Translations under genes and position numbers: made by a program
The notes under the pieces: model-generated
Told to the model about the DNA's origin: nothing
What the model saw: the letters and a program-made list of their open reading frames with translations, nothing else
Databases searched by the model: none
Shown here: positions 50,955 through 60,380 of the stretch, piece by piece
Position numbering within the stretch: the first letter of the stretch is position 1
Layout: each line of letters opens with the position of its first letter
Source of the DNA: Acidobacteriota bacterium
GTDB lineage: Bacteria > Acidobacteriota > Vicinamibacteria > Vicinamibacterales > UBA2999
Length of the DNA stretch: 64,000 bases
Direction: 5' to 3'
Assembly: GCA_003222635.1 (NCBI GenBank)
Contig: QHWQ01000021.1
Span: forward strand, 1 to 64,000

Positions 50955-52871
50955 ATGGCAGCAAACTTAGGCTTGAGGCAGCCGACCGGCGAACGGTCGG
51001 GCAGACGGCTCGTCGGGCCGGTGCCGGCAGAGGCCGACAGGAAGAAAAAGATCACGGCGTCGGACGCGTGGCGCGAGGCGCGCGAGCTGCTGTGGGTGCA
51101 CAGGAAGCGGCTCACGCTCGGCCTGTGCTTGATGCTGATCAGCCGTCTCGCGGGGCTCGTCCTGCCCGCGAGCTCCAAGTGGCTGATCGACGAAGTGGTC
51201 GGCAAGCACCGCACCGAGCTGCTGCTGCCGATCGCGCTCGCGGCCGGCGCCGCCACGATCGTGCAGGCGGTCACCTCCTTCGCGCTTTCACAGATTCTCG
51301 GCGTCGCCGCGCAGCGCGCCATCACCGACATGCGCAAGCGCGTGCAGGCGCACGTGATGCACCTGCCCGTCCGCTACTTCGACTCGACGCAGACCGGCAT
51401 CTTGATCTCGCGCATCATGAGCGACGCGGAGGGGATCAGAAATCTTGTCGGCACCGGCCTCGTGCAGCTTGTCGGCGGCATCGTCACGGCGGTCCTCGGC
51501 CTCGGCGTCCTTTTCTACCTGAACTGGTGGCTGACGGTCATCACGCTCGTGGTGCTCGGCGCGTTCGCCGGCGGCATGGCCTACGCGTTCAAGACGCTGC
51601 GGCCGCTCTTCCGCGAGCGCGGCAAGATCAACGCGGAGGTCACGGGCCGGCTCACCGAGGCGCTCGGCGGCATTCGCGTGGTGAAGTCGTACACGGCGGA
51701 GAAGCGCGAAGAGATCGTCTTCACGAAAGGCGCGCATCGCCTGTTCCGCAACGTCGCGCAGTCGATGACCGGCGTGTCGGCGACCACTGCCGGCAGCACG
51801 GTGATTGTCGGCATCATCGGCATCCTGATGATCTGGCTCGGCGGCCGCGCCATCATCGCCGGGCAGATGACGCTCGGCGATCTGATGATGTACATCTTCT
51901 TCATCGGCCTGGTGGCCGCGCCGCTCGTCTCCATCGCCTCCATCGGCACGCAGATCACCGAAGCGTTTGCCGGCCTCGATCGCATCCGCGAAATCCTCAA
52001 CATCACGACCGAGCTCGACGAGGACCGCGAGAAGCAGTCCGTCGAGCGTCTGCGCGGCGATGTCGTCTTCGACAAGGTCTGGTTCGAGTACAACCCTGGC
52101 CAGCCGGTGCTCAAGGGCGTCTCGTTTCATGCCGCGCCCGGCACGACGACCGCGCTGGTGGGATCGAGCGGCTCGGGGAAGAGCACGCTCATCAGCATCG
52201 TGATGGCGTTCAACCGGCCCAAGCAGGGACGCGTCCTCATCGATGGCGTCGATCTCGCCGTTCTCCGGCTGCTCGACTACCGGCATCAGCTCGCATCGGT
52301 GCTGCAGGAGAATTTCCTGTTCGACGGCACCATTGCGGAGAACGTCGGATACGCCAACCCGTCAGCGACACGCGACGCGATCAAGGAAGCCTGCCGCATC
52401 GCGCATTGCGACGAGTTCATCAACCAGTTTCCGCAGGGCTACGACACGGTGGTGGGCGAGCGCGGCATCAAGCTGTCTGGCGGCCAGCGGCAGCGCGTCT
52501 CGATCGCGCGCGCGATTCTGGCCGACCCGCGCATCCTCATCCTCGACGAGGCGACGTCGAGCCTCGACAGCGAGAGCGAGCAGATGATTCAGGATGGTCT
52601 TCGTCGTCTCAGGTCAGGCCGCACGACGTTCGTCATCGCGCATCGTCTCTCGACCATCCGCAGCGCCGATCAGATTCTCGTGCTCGAGGCGGGCGAGATC
52701 GTCGAGCGCGGCACGCACTCGGAACTGCTCGAGCTCAACGGACGCTACCGGCAGCTCTACGACAAGCAGTACAAGTTCGAGACCGACCGCTTTATCAACC
52801 CGGGCGAGGACTTCACGCCGGAGCCGGAAAAACCGAAGGTTCCCGCCCCCCGAGTTTCCAATGCAATTTGA
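50955..52871 (+). CDS. MsbA-type ABC exporter (TMD-NBD fusion)
   Basis: The 638-residue product has a six-helix TMD (about 50-330) and an NBD with Walker [11 protein letters not shown]-loop VLQENFLF, signature LSGGQRQRV, Walker [16 protein letters not shown] and H-loop AHRLSTI. This is the half-transporter layout of MsbA, LmrA and related lipid or drug exporters; it should work as a homodimer. With lpx genes far away, a role in lipid A flipping is only possible. The start at 50955 lies 17 nt from the divergent apaG start. Confidence 0.88.
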   Translation: MAANLGLRQPTGERSGRRLVGPVPAEADRKKKITASDAWREARELLWVHRKRLTLGLCLMLISRLAGLVLPASSKWLIDEVVGKHRTELLLPIALAAGAATIVQAVTSFALSQILGVAAQRAITDMRKRVQAHVMHLPVRYFDSTQTGILISRIMSDAEGIRNLVGTGLVQLVGGIVTAVLGLGVLFYLNWWLTVITLVVLGAFAGGMAYAFKTLRPLFRERGKINAEVTGRLTEALGGIRVVKSYTAEKREEIVFTKGAHRLFRNVAQSMTGVSATTAGSTVIVGIIGILMIWLGGRAIIAGQMTLGDLMMYIFFIGLVAAPLVSIASIGTQITEAFAGLDRIREILNITTELDEDREKQSVERLRGDVVFDKVWFEYNPGQPVLKGVSFHAAPGTTTALVGSSGSGKSTLISIVMAFNRPKQGRVLIDGVDLAVLRLLDYRHQLASVLQENFLFDGTIAENVGYANPSATRDAIKEACRIAHCDEFINQFPQGYDTVVGERGIKLSGGQRQRVSIARAILADPRILILDEATSSLDSESEQMIQDGLRRLRSGRTTFVIAHRLSTIRSADQILVLEAGEIVERGTHSELLELNGRYRQLYDKQYKFETDRFINPGEDFTPEPEKPKVPAPRVSNAI

Positions 52872-52942
52872 ACCGCGAAGAACACGAAGGACGCGAAGAA
52901 CAATATTTCTTTTCCTTCGCGATCTTCGCGTTCTTCGTGGTT
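52871..52942. repeat. Inverted array of CGAAG nonamers between ABC and AIM24 genes
   Basis: CGCGAAGAA, CACGAAGGA, CGCGAAGAA units (52871-52901) face CTTCGCGAT, CTTCGCGTT, CTTCGTGG units (52914-52940). The stem is long and AT-rich at the loop. It begins at the ABC stop codon and ends 9 nt before the next ATG. Confidence 0.85.
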
Positions 52943-52950
52943 AAGAACTC

Positions 52951-53745
52951 ATGGCACATGAAGTCGATTACAAGATCCTCGGCGACGACATGCAGTTCGT
53001 CGAGGTGGAGCTCGATCCCGGCGAGAGCGCCGTCGCCGAAGCAGGCGCGATGATGTACATGACGAGCGCCATCGCGATGGAGACGATCTTCGGCGATGGC
53101 AGCGGCCAGGGCGGCGGCGGCATCATGGGCGCGCTGCTTGGCGCGGGCAAACGCCTGCTCATCGGCGAAAGCCTCTTCATGACCGTCTTCACCAACCAGG
53201 GCAACAGCAAGCAGCACGTCGCCTTCGCCGCGCCGTATCCGGGAAAGATCCTCGCCATGGACCTGAAGGAGCTGGGCGGCACGCTCATCTGCCAGAAGGA
53301 TTCGTTCCTCTGCGCGGCGCGCGGCGTATCGATTGGCATCGCGTTTCAACGGCGGCTCGGTGTGGGGCTGTTCGGCGGCGAAGGGTTCATCATGGAGCGC
53401 CTCGAGGGTGACGGTCTCTGCTTCGTCCATGCCGGCGGCATGCTGCACTCGTTCGATCTCCTCGCCGGCCAGACGCTTCGCGTCGATACCGGCTGCATCG
53501 TCGCGCTGCAGCCGTCGGTGAACTACGACATCCAGCTCGTTGGCGGAATCAAGACGGCGCTCTTCGGCGGCGAGGGGTTGTTCTTCGCCACGTTGACCGG
53601 ACCAGGACGCGTGTGGCTGCAGTCGCTGCCGCTCAGCAGGCTTGCGGGACGCATCTACAAGGCAATTCCCAGCGTCGGCGGCAGCCGGCGCGAGGAGGGA
53701 TCGATTCTCGGCGGCATCGGCGATTTGCTCGATGGAGATTCGTAA
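52951..53745 (+). CDS. AIM24/TIGR00266 family protein
   Basis: A 264-residue beta-rich protein: LDPGESAVAEAGAMMYMTSAIAMET, GGIMGALLGAGKRLLIGESLFMTVFTN and VALQPSVNYDIQLVGGIKTALFGGEGLFFATLTGPGRVWLQSLP are the family blocks. Members are widespread with an unknown role; the fold resembles a tandem cupin-like barrel. A small membrane protein gene begins right after its stop. Confidence 0.9.
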   Translation: MAHEVDYKILGDDMQFVEVELDPGESAVAEAGAMMYMTSAIAMETIFGDGSGQGGGGIMGALLGAGKRLLIGESLFMTVFTNQGNSKQHVAFAAPYPGKILAMDLKELGGTLICQKDSFLCAARGVSIGIAFQRRLGVGLFGGEGFIMERLEGDGLCFVHAGGMLHSFDLLAGQTLRVDTGCIVALQPSVNYDIQLVGGIKTALFGGEGLFFATLTGPGRVWLQSLPLSRLAGRIYKAIPSVGGSRREEGSILGGIGDLLDGDS

Positions 53746-54009
53746 ATGACAGAACAGAGTTACGAGAGCCATGCGCATCGGCCGACGTTGACGGCGGCCG
53801 CCGGGGTGTTCACGTTCACGGCGATCGTCGTGTTTGCGATGGTCGCGATCCGGCAGCGGTCGCTGCTCTCCAAGCAGATCACTGCGCTGCGATTTGCGTC
53901 GGATGCCGAGCTGCCGGCGCTGCTGGACAAGACGCTTGCCGAGAACCTCCAGCCGGATCAGATCAAGCGCGCCATCACGAACTGGCAGCCGGACCTCCAT
54001 CGGACATAA
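53746..54009 (+). CDS. Small single-helix membrane protein (87 aa)
   Basis: Starts at the base after the AIM24 stop. One helix (LTAAAGVFTFTAIVVFAMVAI) is followed by a basic, helical tail (RQRSLLSKQITALRFASDAELPALLDKTLAENLQ). No family is recognised. Tight spacing suggests it is translated with AIM24 and may be its membrane partner; that is inference. Confidence 0.6.
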   Translation: MTEQSYESHAHRPTLTAAAGVFTFTAIVVFAMVAIRQRSLLSKQITALRFASDAELPALLDKTLAENLQPDQIKRAITNWQPDLHRT

Positions 54010-54018
54010 GCTCGCGAG

Positions 54019-55035
54019 ATGCGTACCGCATCCGTGCTCGTCACGGGGGCGAGCGGCGAAATTGGCCACGGCCTCATCGATCGCCTCGCGCAGAGCGGCA
54101 GGTCGATCGTCACCGTCGACATCGCGCCGCTCGAACCGCCGCTGGCCAGGAAGGTCCGCCGCGAGTTCACCGGCTCGATCACCGACAAGTGGATCCTCGA
54201 GCGCGTCCTCGCGGAGTTCGAAGTCGATCTCGTCTTCCACCTCGCCGCGCTGCTCTCGACGCGCTCCGAGTTCACCCCCGTCACCGCGCATGAAGTGAAC
54301 GTCGAAGGGACGCTGCGCCTGCTGGAGTTCGCGCAGCACGAGGGCGAATCGCACGGCCGTCCAGTCGTCTTCATGTATCCGTCATCGATCGCGGCCTACG
54401 GCCTGCCCGACCTCGATACGAAAACGCGCGCCGGCCGCGTGCACGAAGACGAGTGGAACACGCCGTCGACGATGTACGGGTGCAACAAGCTGTACTGCGA
54501 GCATCTGGGCCGCTACTACGCGAGGTATTACAAGCAGCTGGCGGTCGATACGCCGCCCGGCCGCGTGGACTTTCGCTGCGTCAGATTTCCAGGCTTGATT
54601 TCGGCCGTGACGGTACCCGCCGGCGGCACCTCTGATTACGCTCCGGAGATGATTCACGCCGCGGCGCGCGGCGAGCCGTACGCCTGTTTCGTGCGCCCCG
54701 ACACGCGCATCCCGTTCATGGCGATGCCCGATGCGGTCGACGCGCTGTCGACGCTCGCCTCGACGCCGCGTGAGAAGCTGTCGCGCACGGCCTACAATGC
54801 GACCGCGTTCAACCCGACGGCGAAGGAGATCTGCGAGGTGGTGGTGCAGGCGTTTCCGGGCGCGCGCATCACGTGGCAGGTAGACAAGAAACGCCAGGCG
54901 ATTGTGGATTCGTGGCCGATGGACGTGAACGACGGCGCGGCGAGGCGCGACTGGGGCTTCGCGCCGCGCTACGATTTCCGCCGCGCCTTCGACGAGTATC
55001 TGATCCCGACCATCCGGGAAAGGTATGCGGCATGA
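54019..55035 (+). CDS. NAD-dependent epimerase/dehydratase (threonine dehydrogenase-like)
   Basis: A 338-residue extended SDR. The Rossmann motif is VTGASGEIGHGL, the catalytic pair is YGCNK (Tyr-x3-Lys), and the serine is in YPSSIAAYG. The block YNATAFNPTAKEICEVV with SWPMDVNDGAARRDWGFAPRYDFRRAFDEYL resembles SDR-type L-threonine 3-dehydrogenases, which make 2-amino-3-ketobutyrate. A sugar epimerase is the alternative. Overlaps the next gene by ATGA. Confidence 0.8.
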   Translation: MRTASVLVTGASGEIGHGLIDRLAQSGRSIVTVDIAPLEPPLARKVRREFTGSITDKWILERVLAEFEVDLVFHLAALLSTRSEFTPVTAHEVNVEGTLRLLEFAQHEGESHGRPVVFMYPSSIAAYGLPDLDTKTRAGRVHEDEWNTPSTMYGCNKLYCEHLGRYYARYYKQLAVDTPPGRVDFRCVRFPGLISAVTVPAGGTSDYAPEMIHAAARGEPYACFVRPDTRIPFMAMPDAVDALSTLASTPREKLSRTAYNATAFNPTAKEICEVVVQAFPGARITWQVDKKRQAIVDSWPMDVNDGAARRDWGFAPRYDFRRAFDEYLIPTIRERYAA

Positions 55036-56324
55036 GGAACAGTGTTGTTGTCGCGGCGGTGCTCACGGCGTCGATGCTCGTGACGGCCCGCGCGCAGGAC
55101 GTCAGGATGAATCAGCTTGCCGAGCGGTACGTGCGGCTCGTGCTCGCCGTCGGGCAGCACGACGCCGACTACGTGGATGCCTACGACGGCCCCCCCGAAT
55201 GGCGGACGGATGCGGAAACGCAGAAGCGCCCGCTCGCCGAGATTGCGACGCGCGCTTCGATGCTCGCGCGGGACATTGCCGCCGCAAAGCCGCCGGTCAG
55301 CGCCGACGAGATGACGCAGCTTCGACATCAGTACCTGGCGCGGCAGCTTGAATCGTTGCGCACACGTGTGTCGATGCTCATGGGGACGAAACTGAAGTTC
55401 GACGAGGAGTCGAAGCAGCTGTACGACGCGGTGGCGCCGACGCACACGGAGGCGGATTTCGCGAAGGTGCTGGCGCAGCTCGACCGGATGCTGCCGGGGC
55501 CGGGAGCGGTGATCGATCGCTACGACGAGTTCCGCACGGGCTTCATCATCCCGAAGGATCGCCTCGATCCGGTCTTCACGGCGGCCATCGACGCGTGCCG
55601 CAGCCGGACGCTCGAGCACATCACGCTGCCGCCGGGCGAAAGCTTCACCGTCGAGTACGTCACCAACAAGAGCTGGAGCGGCTACAACTGGTATCAGGGC
55701 AATTACCGCAGCCTCATTCAGGTCAACACCGATCTCCCGATCTACGTCGATCGCGCCATCGATCTCGCATGCCACGAGGGGTACCCGGGCCATCACGTCT
55801 ACAACGTGCTGCTCGAGAAGAACCTGCTGCGCGATCGCGGATGGATCGAATTCTCCGTCTATCCGCTCTTCTCGCCGCAGTCGCTGATCGCGGAGGGGAC
55901 GGCGAACTATGGCATCGAGGTCGCGTTCCCGCGCGCCGACCGCGTCGAGTTCGAGCGCCGCGTGCTGTTCCCGGCGGCGCAGCTCGAGCCGGAGACGGCG
56001 GCGCGCTATTACGAGGTGCTCGATCTCGTCGATCAGCTTTCGTATGCGGGCAATGAAGCGGCGCGGCGTTATCTGAACGGCGAGATCAACGCGAAGCAGG
56101 CGGCCGACTGGCTCGAGAAGTACGGGCTCTATTCGCGACCGCGCGCGGAGCAGCGCGTGCGCTTCATCGACCAGTACCGCAGCTACGTCATCAACTACAA
56201 CCTCGGGAAAGACATGGTGAAGGCGTACATCGAGTCGCGCGGTGCGGATCGATGGCAGGCGTTCGCGCGGCTGATTTCCTCTCCTCGTTTACCGTCTTCG
56301 CTGGTCACGAATGCGCGCCGTTGA
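55032..56324 (+). CDS. DUF885 family protein, secreted
   Basis: The 430-residue product has a signal peptide (VVVAAVLTASMLVTARAQ) and the DUF885 hallmark CHEGYPGHHVYNVL, a HExxxHH-like putative metal site, with a distal EGTANYG glutamate. DUF885 proteins are thought to be metallopeptidases related to M32-like folds. The ATG overlaps the previous stop. The first part (QHDADYVDAYDGPPEW) is also typical of the family. Its 3' end overlaps the next gene by 14 nt. Confidence 0.85.
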   Translation: MRNSVVVAAVLTASMLVTARAQDVRMNQLAERYVRLVLAVGQHDADYVDAYDGPPEWRTDAETQKRPLAEIATRASMLARDIAAAKPPVSADEMTQLRHQYLARQLESLRTRVSMLMGTKLKFDEESKQLYDAVAPTHTEADFAKVLAQLDRMLPGPGAVIDRYDEFRTGFIIPKDRLDPVFTAAIDACRSRTLEHITLPPGESFTVEYVTNKSWSGYNWYQGNYRSLIQVNTDLPIYVDRAIDLACHEGYPGHHVYNVLLEKNLLRDRGWIEFSVYPLFSPQSLIAEGTANYGIEVAFPRADRVEFERRVLFPAAQLEPETAARYYEVLDLVDQLSYAGNEAARRYLNGEINAKQAADWLEKYGLYSRPRAEQRVRFIDQYRSYVINYNLGKDMVKAYIESRGADRWQAFARLISSPRLPSSLVTNARR

Positions 56325-57288
56325 GATCTCCATACCGGGACCACCAGAAGGACTGAGACTCGTCGAGCGTCCGGATCCGGTTGCGGGCGCCGGCGAGGTG
56401 TTGATTCGCGTCAAGGCGGCGGGCGTCAATCGTCCCGACGTGCTGCAGCGCAGCGGCAAATATCCGCCGCCGCCAGGGGCGAGCGATCTTCCCGGTCTCG
56501 AAGTGTCCGGCACCGTCGAAGGCGTCGGCGACGGTGTGACGCAGTGGCGCGCGGGCGATCGCGTCTGCGCGCTGCTCGCGGGCGGCGGCTACGCCGAGTT
56601 GTGCGTCGCTCCCGCGGTGCAGTGCCTGCCGGTTCCCGCCGCGATGGACTTCGTGAACGCCGCCGCGGTGCCCGAAACGTTCTTCACCGTCTGGACCAAC
56701 GTCTTCGATCGCGGCCGGCTGAAAGCGGGCGAGAGCGCGCTCTTCCACGGCGGATCGAGCGGCATCGGCACGACCGCGATTCAACTCGCCGTGGCACGAG
56801 GCGCGCGCGTCTTTGCCACGGCGGGCTCCGATGAGAAGCGCCGCGCCTGCGAGCAGCTCGGCGCCGAGCGAGGCATCAACTACAAGACCGAGGACTTCGT
56901 CGCGGTCATCAAGGACGCGACCACAGGCCGCGGCGTCGATCTCATTCTCGACATCGTCGGCGGCGACTACATCGCGCGCGATCTCGTCGCGCTGGCAGTC
57001 GAAGGCCGTCTCGTCGTGATCGGTTTCATGGGCGGCGATACGGCGACGCTCGACTTTCGCCGCATCCTCGGGCGCAGGCTGACGATTACCGGCTCCACGC
57101 TGCGCCCGCGCAGCCCGGCGGAGAAGGGTGAGATCGCCGCGGCGCTGCGCAAGGAAGTGTGGCCGCTGCTCGAGAAGGGGAGCGTCAAACCCGTCGTCTA
57201 CCGCACGTTCCCGCTCGCCGACGCCGCAGCCGCGCATCGCCTCATGGAATCGAGCCAGCACGTGGGAAAGATCGTGCTGACGGTGTAG
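56311..57288 (+). CDS. PIG3-like NAD(P)H quinone oxidoreductase
   Basis: A 325-residue medium-chain reductase of the zeta-crystallin/PIG3 type. The catalytic-domain motif AGVNRPDVLQRSGKYPPPPG and the nucleotide site GGSSGIGTTAIQLA are clear; zinc ligands are absent, as expected. The SGTVEGVG and NVFDRGRLKAGE blocks match the family. It reduces quinones or reactive carbonyls with NADPH. Confidence 0.92.
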   Translation: MRAVEISIPGPPEGLRLVERPDPVAGAGEVLIRVKAAGVNRPDVLQRSGKYPPPPGASDLPGLEVSGTVEGVGDGVTQWRAGDRVCALLAGGGYAELCVAPAVQCLPVPAAMDFVNAAAVPETFFTVWTNVFDRGRLKAGESALFHGGSSGIGTTAIQLAVARGARVFATAGSDEKRRACEQLGAERGINYKTEDFVAVIKDATTGRGVDLILDIVGGDYIARDLVALAVEGRLVVIGFMGGDTATLDFRRILGRRLTITGSTLRPRSPAEKGEIAAALRKEVWPLLEKGSVKPVVYRTFPLADAAAAHRLMESSQHVGKIVLTV

Positions 57289-57339
57289 CCGCTGACGTGT
57301 AGAATCCGCATTACTGCAATCGCTTACAAGGGGGTCGAT

Positions 57340-60330
57340 ATGCGCGGCATCGCTCGGCGGCTCTCGTGGTCGGTCCTCATCCTGATCCTCCCCATCACGG
57401 CATACGCACAGGCCTCGATCACAGGCACGGTGAAGGACAGCTCGGGCGCGGTGCTCCCGGGCGTCACCGTCGAGGCGGAGAGTCCCGCGCTCATCGAGAA
57501 GACGCGGACCGTCGTCACCGACGGGACCGGCCGATATCGCATCGAGAATCTCCGGCCGGGCACCTACAGCGTCACCTTCGTGCTGGCGGGCTTCACGACC
57601 GTCCGGCACGAAGGAATCGAGCTCGCCGGCGCGTTCGTCGCGTCGATCAACGCCGACCTGCGCGTGGGAGCGCTTGCCGAGACGCTCACCGTCACCGGCG
57701 AAACACCCATCGTCGACGTGCAGAGCACGACGCGCCAGAAAGTGCTCGACCACGCCGTGATCGATGCGATTCCAGCCGGCCGCGGACCACAGCAGCTCGC
57801 AGTGCTGATCCCCGGCATCACCGCGGCGGCCTCGATCGGCTTCAACGGCATGGGCGCGCAGGACGTCGGCGGCGCGGGCGGCGATCAGAACGTCAACCTG
57901 TCCGCCCATGGCGGCCGGGCGGCCGATCAGCGCATCACGACGAACGGCATGACCGTCGGTCCGGTGTTCCGTCCCAATACCGACATGACGTCTAGCCCGA
58001 ATCTCGGCGCGACGCAGGAAGTGACGGTCGACGTGTCCGGCGTGTCGGCGGAAGCTACCGAAGGCGGCGTGCGCATCAACCTGATTCCGCGGGAAGGCGG
58101 CAACACCTTCCACGGCACGACCTACGCGGGTTTCGCCAACGAGTCGTTGGCCGGCAACAACTTCACCGACGATCTGAAGAGCCGCGGCCTCGGTACGCCG
58201 AACACCATCAAGAAAGTGGTCGACTTCAACCCGGGCTTCGGCGGGCCAATCCGGAAGGACAAGCTCTGGTTCTACACATCCGTCCGCGTGCAGGTTGCCG
58301 ACAACTGGGTCGGCGGCATGTTCTTCGACCCGAACGCGAACAACCCGAACTTCTGGGACAACGCGAGAAACCTCGACACGAGCCGGCGCGTCTCGAACGA
58401 CGCGACGTGGAAGCTGTGGGATGCGCGGCTGACGTGGCAGGCGAATGCGAAGAACAAGATCGCCGGCTCGTTCGCGAAGGAGCGGCAGTGCAAGTGCCCG
58501 TCGTTCGTCAGCGCGACGATGAGCCCGGGCATCGACAACCGGTGGGGACGGCCGCATCACTTCCTCACGGCCGACTGGACGTCGCCGCTCACCAATCGCG
58601 TCCTGCTCGAGGCCGGACTGTTTCAGCAGTCGAACCACTGGGGATGGTTTCCATTCGACGGGACGAACCCGAATCTGATTGGCTTCCTCGAACAGTCGAC
58701 CAACACCGGCTACAAGATCAGGTTCCAGGGGTTCGCGGACCACTGGCAGGAGGATCTGCGGTACCGCTTCGCGTTCTCGTACGTGACGGGTGCACACGCC
58801 GCGAAGGTCGGCTTCTCCAACGCGTATGGCACCGCCGACACGCTGTTGTACTGGGGCGCCGGTGCGCAGTCGCCGCAGATGATCTTCCGACTGAACAACG
58901 GCGTCCCGAATCAGCTGACGCTGTTTGCGACGCCGTACCACGACCTGTGGAGGCAGCCCGCGGAGGTCGGCGTCTTCGCGCAGGACAAGTGGACCGTGAA
59001 TCGGTTGACGGTGAGCGGCGGCGTCCGCTTCGATTACCTCGAGACCGAGTTCCCGGCGCAGACGCTTGGTGCCGCGCAGTTCGTGCCCAATCGCCACATC
59101 GAGATTCCGAAGACGCCGGCGCTCGGGTGGAAGGACATCGTGCCGCGGCTTGGCGCCGCCTACGATCTGTTTGGAAACGGGAAGACCGCGGTCAAAATCG
59201 CCCTGAACAAGTACGTCCTTGGTGACAAGGGCGGCAGCGCGACGGGCGCGACGATTGCCGATCCCGTGACCAACCTTCCGCAGAGCACGGTGAGGAACTG
59301 GACGGACACGAACCGCAACTTCAGTCCCGACTGCGATCTGATCAACCCGCTCGCCAACGGCGAATGCCAGGCGATGGACAATCCGAACTTCGGCAGGAAC
59401 GTGCTCGCCACGCAATACGATCCCGCGATCCTTCGCGGCTGGGGCGTGCGTCCCTACAACTGGGAATTCTCGGTTGGCGCGCAGCACCAGATCGTTCCGC
59501 GCGTGTCGATGGACGTCAGTTACTTCCGGCGCTGGTACGGCAACTTCACGACGACCGACAACCGGGCGCTGACCGCCGCGGACTACGACGCGTTCACCAT
59601 CAACGCGCCGTCCGATGCGCGGCTGCCGTCGGGTGGCGGGTACTCGATCGGAGGCCTTCACAACGTGAAGCCCGAGAAATTCTCCGTGCCGGCAGACAAC
59701 CTTGTCACGCTCGCCAGGACATTCGGCAAACAGATCGAACACTGGAACGGCGTCGATGTCACCGTCAACGCGCGGCCCGGACAGGGTGTGCTGCTGCAGG
59801 GCGGCATCAGCACCGGCCGCACGAGCACCGACAACTGCGCCCTGCTCGCGAAGTTGCCCGAGCTGATCACGACTGCGACCGGCGCGACGCCCGAGTCGTA
59901 CTGCCACATCGACACTCCGTTTCTCACGCAGGCCAAGGCACTCACCTCCTACCTCGTGCCGAAGATCGACGTTCAGGTGAGCGGCGCGTTTCAGAGCGTC
60001 GCCGGGCCGCAGGTCGCGGGCAATCTGAATGTGCCGGCGGCGGTCGTGGCGCAGACCCTGGGGCGCGTGCCGTCCGGCGGCGCGTCGAACATTCAGGTCA
60101 ACCTGGTGCGGCCCGGGAGTATGTTCGGCGAACGGATGAATCAGCTGGATCTTCGCGTGGGCAAGGTCCTCAGGGTCGGACCGGCGCGGTCGGTGCTGAG
60201 CCTGGACGTCTACAACGCGCTGAATTCAAGCGCGGTGTTGATCGAAAGCAACGCTTATGCGATCTTCCGTCGTCCGCAAACGATCCTGCTGTCGCGCTTT
60301 GCGAAAATCAGCTGGCAATTCGATTTCTGA
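57340..60330 (+). CDS. TonB-dependent receptor with carboxypeptidase-regulatory N-terminus
   Basis: A 996-residue outer-membrane protein: signal peptide, then the CarboxypepD-reg domain (ITGTVKDSSGAVLPGVTVEAES...RYRIENLRPGTYSV), a plug region with VTGETPIVDVQSTT, and a long beta barrel ending SRFAKISWQFDF (a terminal aromatic). A TonB box is not obvious. The ATG has AAGGGGG upstream. Such acidobacterial receptors are usually assigned to polymer or peptide uptake. No frameshift seen. Confidence 0.92.
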   Translation: MRGIARRLSWSVLILILPITAYAQASITGTVKDSSGAVLPGVTVEAESPALIEKTRTVVTDGTGRYRIENLRPGTYSVTFVLAGFTTVRHEGIELAGAFVASINADLRVGALAETLTVTGETPIVDVQSTTRQKVLDHAVIDAIPAGRGPQQLAVLIPGITAAASIGFNGMGAQDVGGAGGDQNVNLSAHGGRAADQRITTNGMTVGPVFRPNTDMTSSPNLGATQEVTVDVSGVSAEATEGGVRINLIPREGGNTFHGTTYAGFANESLAGNNFTDDLKSRGLGTPNTIKKVVDFNPGFGGPIRKDKLWFYTSVRVQVADNWVGGMFFDPNANNPNFWDNARNLDTSRRVSNDATWKLWDARLTWQANAKNKIAGSFAKERQCKCPSFVSATMSPGIDNRWGRPHHFLTADWTSPLTNRVLLEAGLFQQSNHWGWFPFDGTNPNLIGFLEQSTNTGYKIRFQGFADHWQEDLRYRFAFSYVTGAHAAKVGFSNAYGTADTLLYWGAGAQSPQMIFRLNNGVPNQLTLFATPYHDLWRQPAEVGVFAQDKWTVNRLTVSGGVRFDYLETEFPAQTLGAAQFVPNRHIEIPKTPALGWKDIVPRLGAAYDLFGNGKTAVKIALNKYVLGDKGGSATGATIADPVTNLPQSTVRNWTDTNRNFSPDCDLINPLANGECQAMDNPNFGRNVLATQYDPAILRGWGVRPYNWEFSVGAQHQIVPRVSMDVSYFRRWYGNFTTTDNRALTAADYDAFTINAPSDARLPSGGGYSIGGLHNVKPEKFSVPADNLVTLARTFGKQIEHWNGVDVTVNARPGQGVLLQGGISTGRTSTDNCALLAKLPELITTATGATPESYCHIDTPFLTQAKALTSYLVPKIDVQVSGAFQSVAGPQVAGNLNVPAAVVAQTLGRVPSGGASNIQVNLVRPGSMFGERMNQLDLRVGKVLRVGPARSVLSLDVYNALNSSAVLIESNAYAIFRRPQTILLSRFAKISWQFDF

Positions 60331-60332
60331 CC

Positions 60333-60362
60333 GTAGGGGCGGACCTTAAGGTCCGCTTCTAC
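60333..60362. repeat. GCGGACCTTAAGGTCCGC palindrome (second REP family)
   Basis: A perfect 18-bp palindrome (60339-60356) flanked by GTAG and CTAC. It lies 2 nt past the receptor stop and 18 nt before the esterase ATG. If read through, it gives GADLKVRFYS, a peptide pattern of the same repeat type. Confidence 0.75.
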
Positions 60363-60380
60363 TCCGATAAAGGAGACCTC

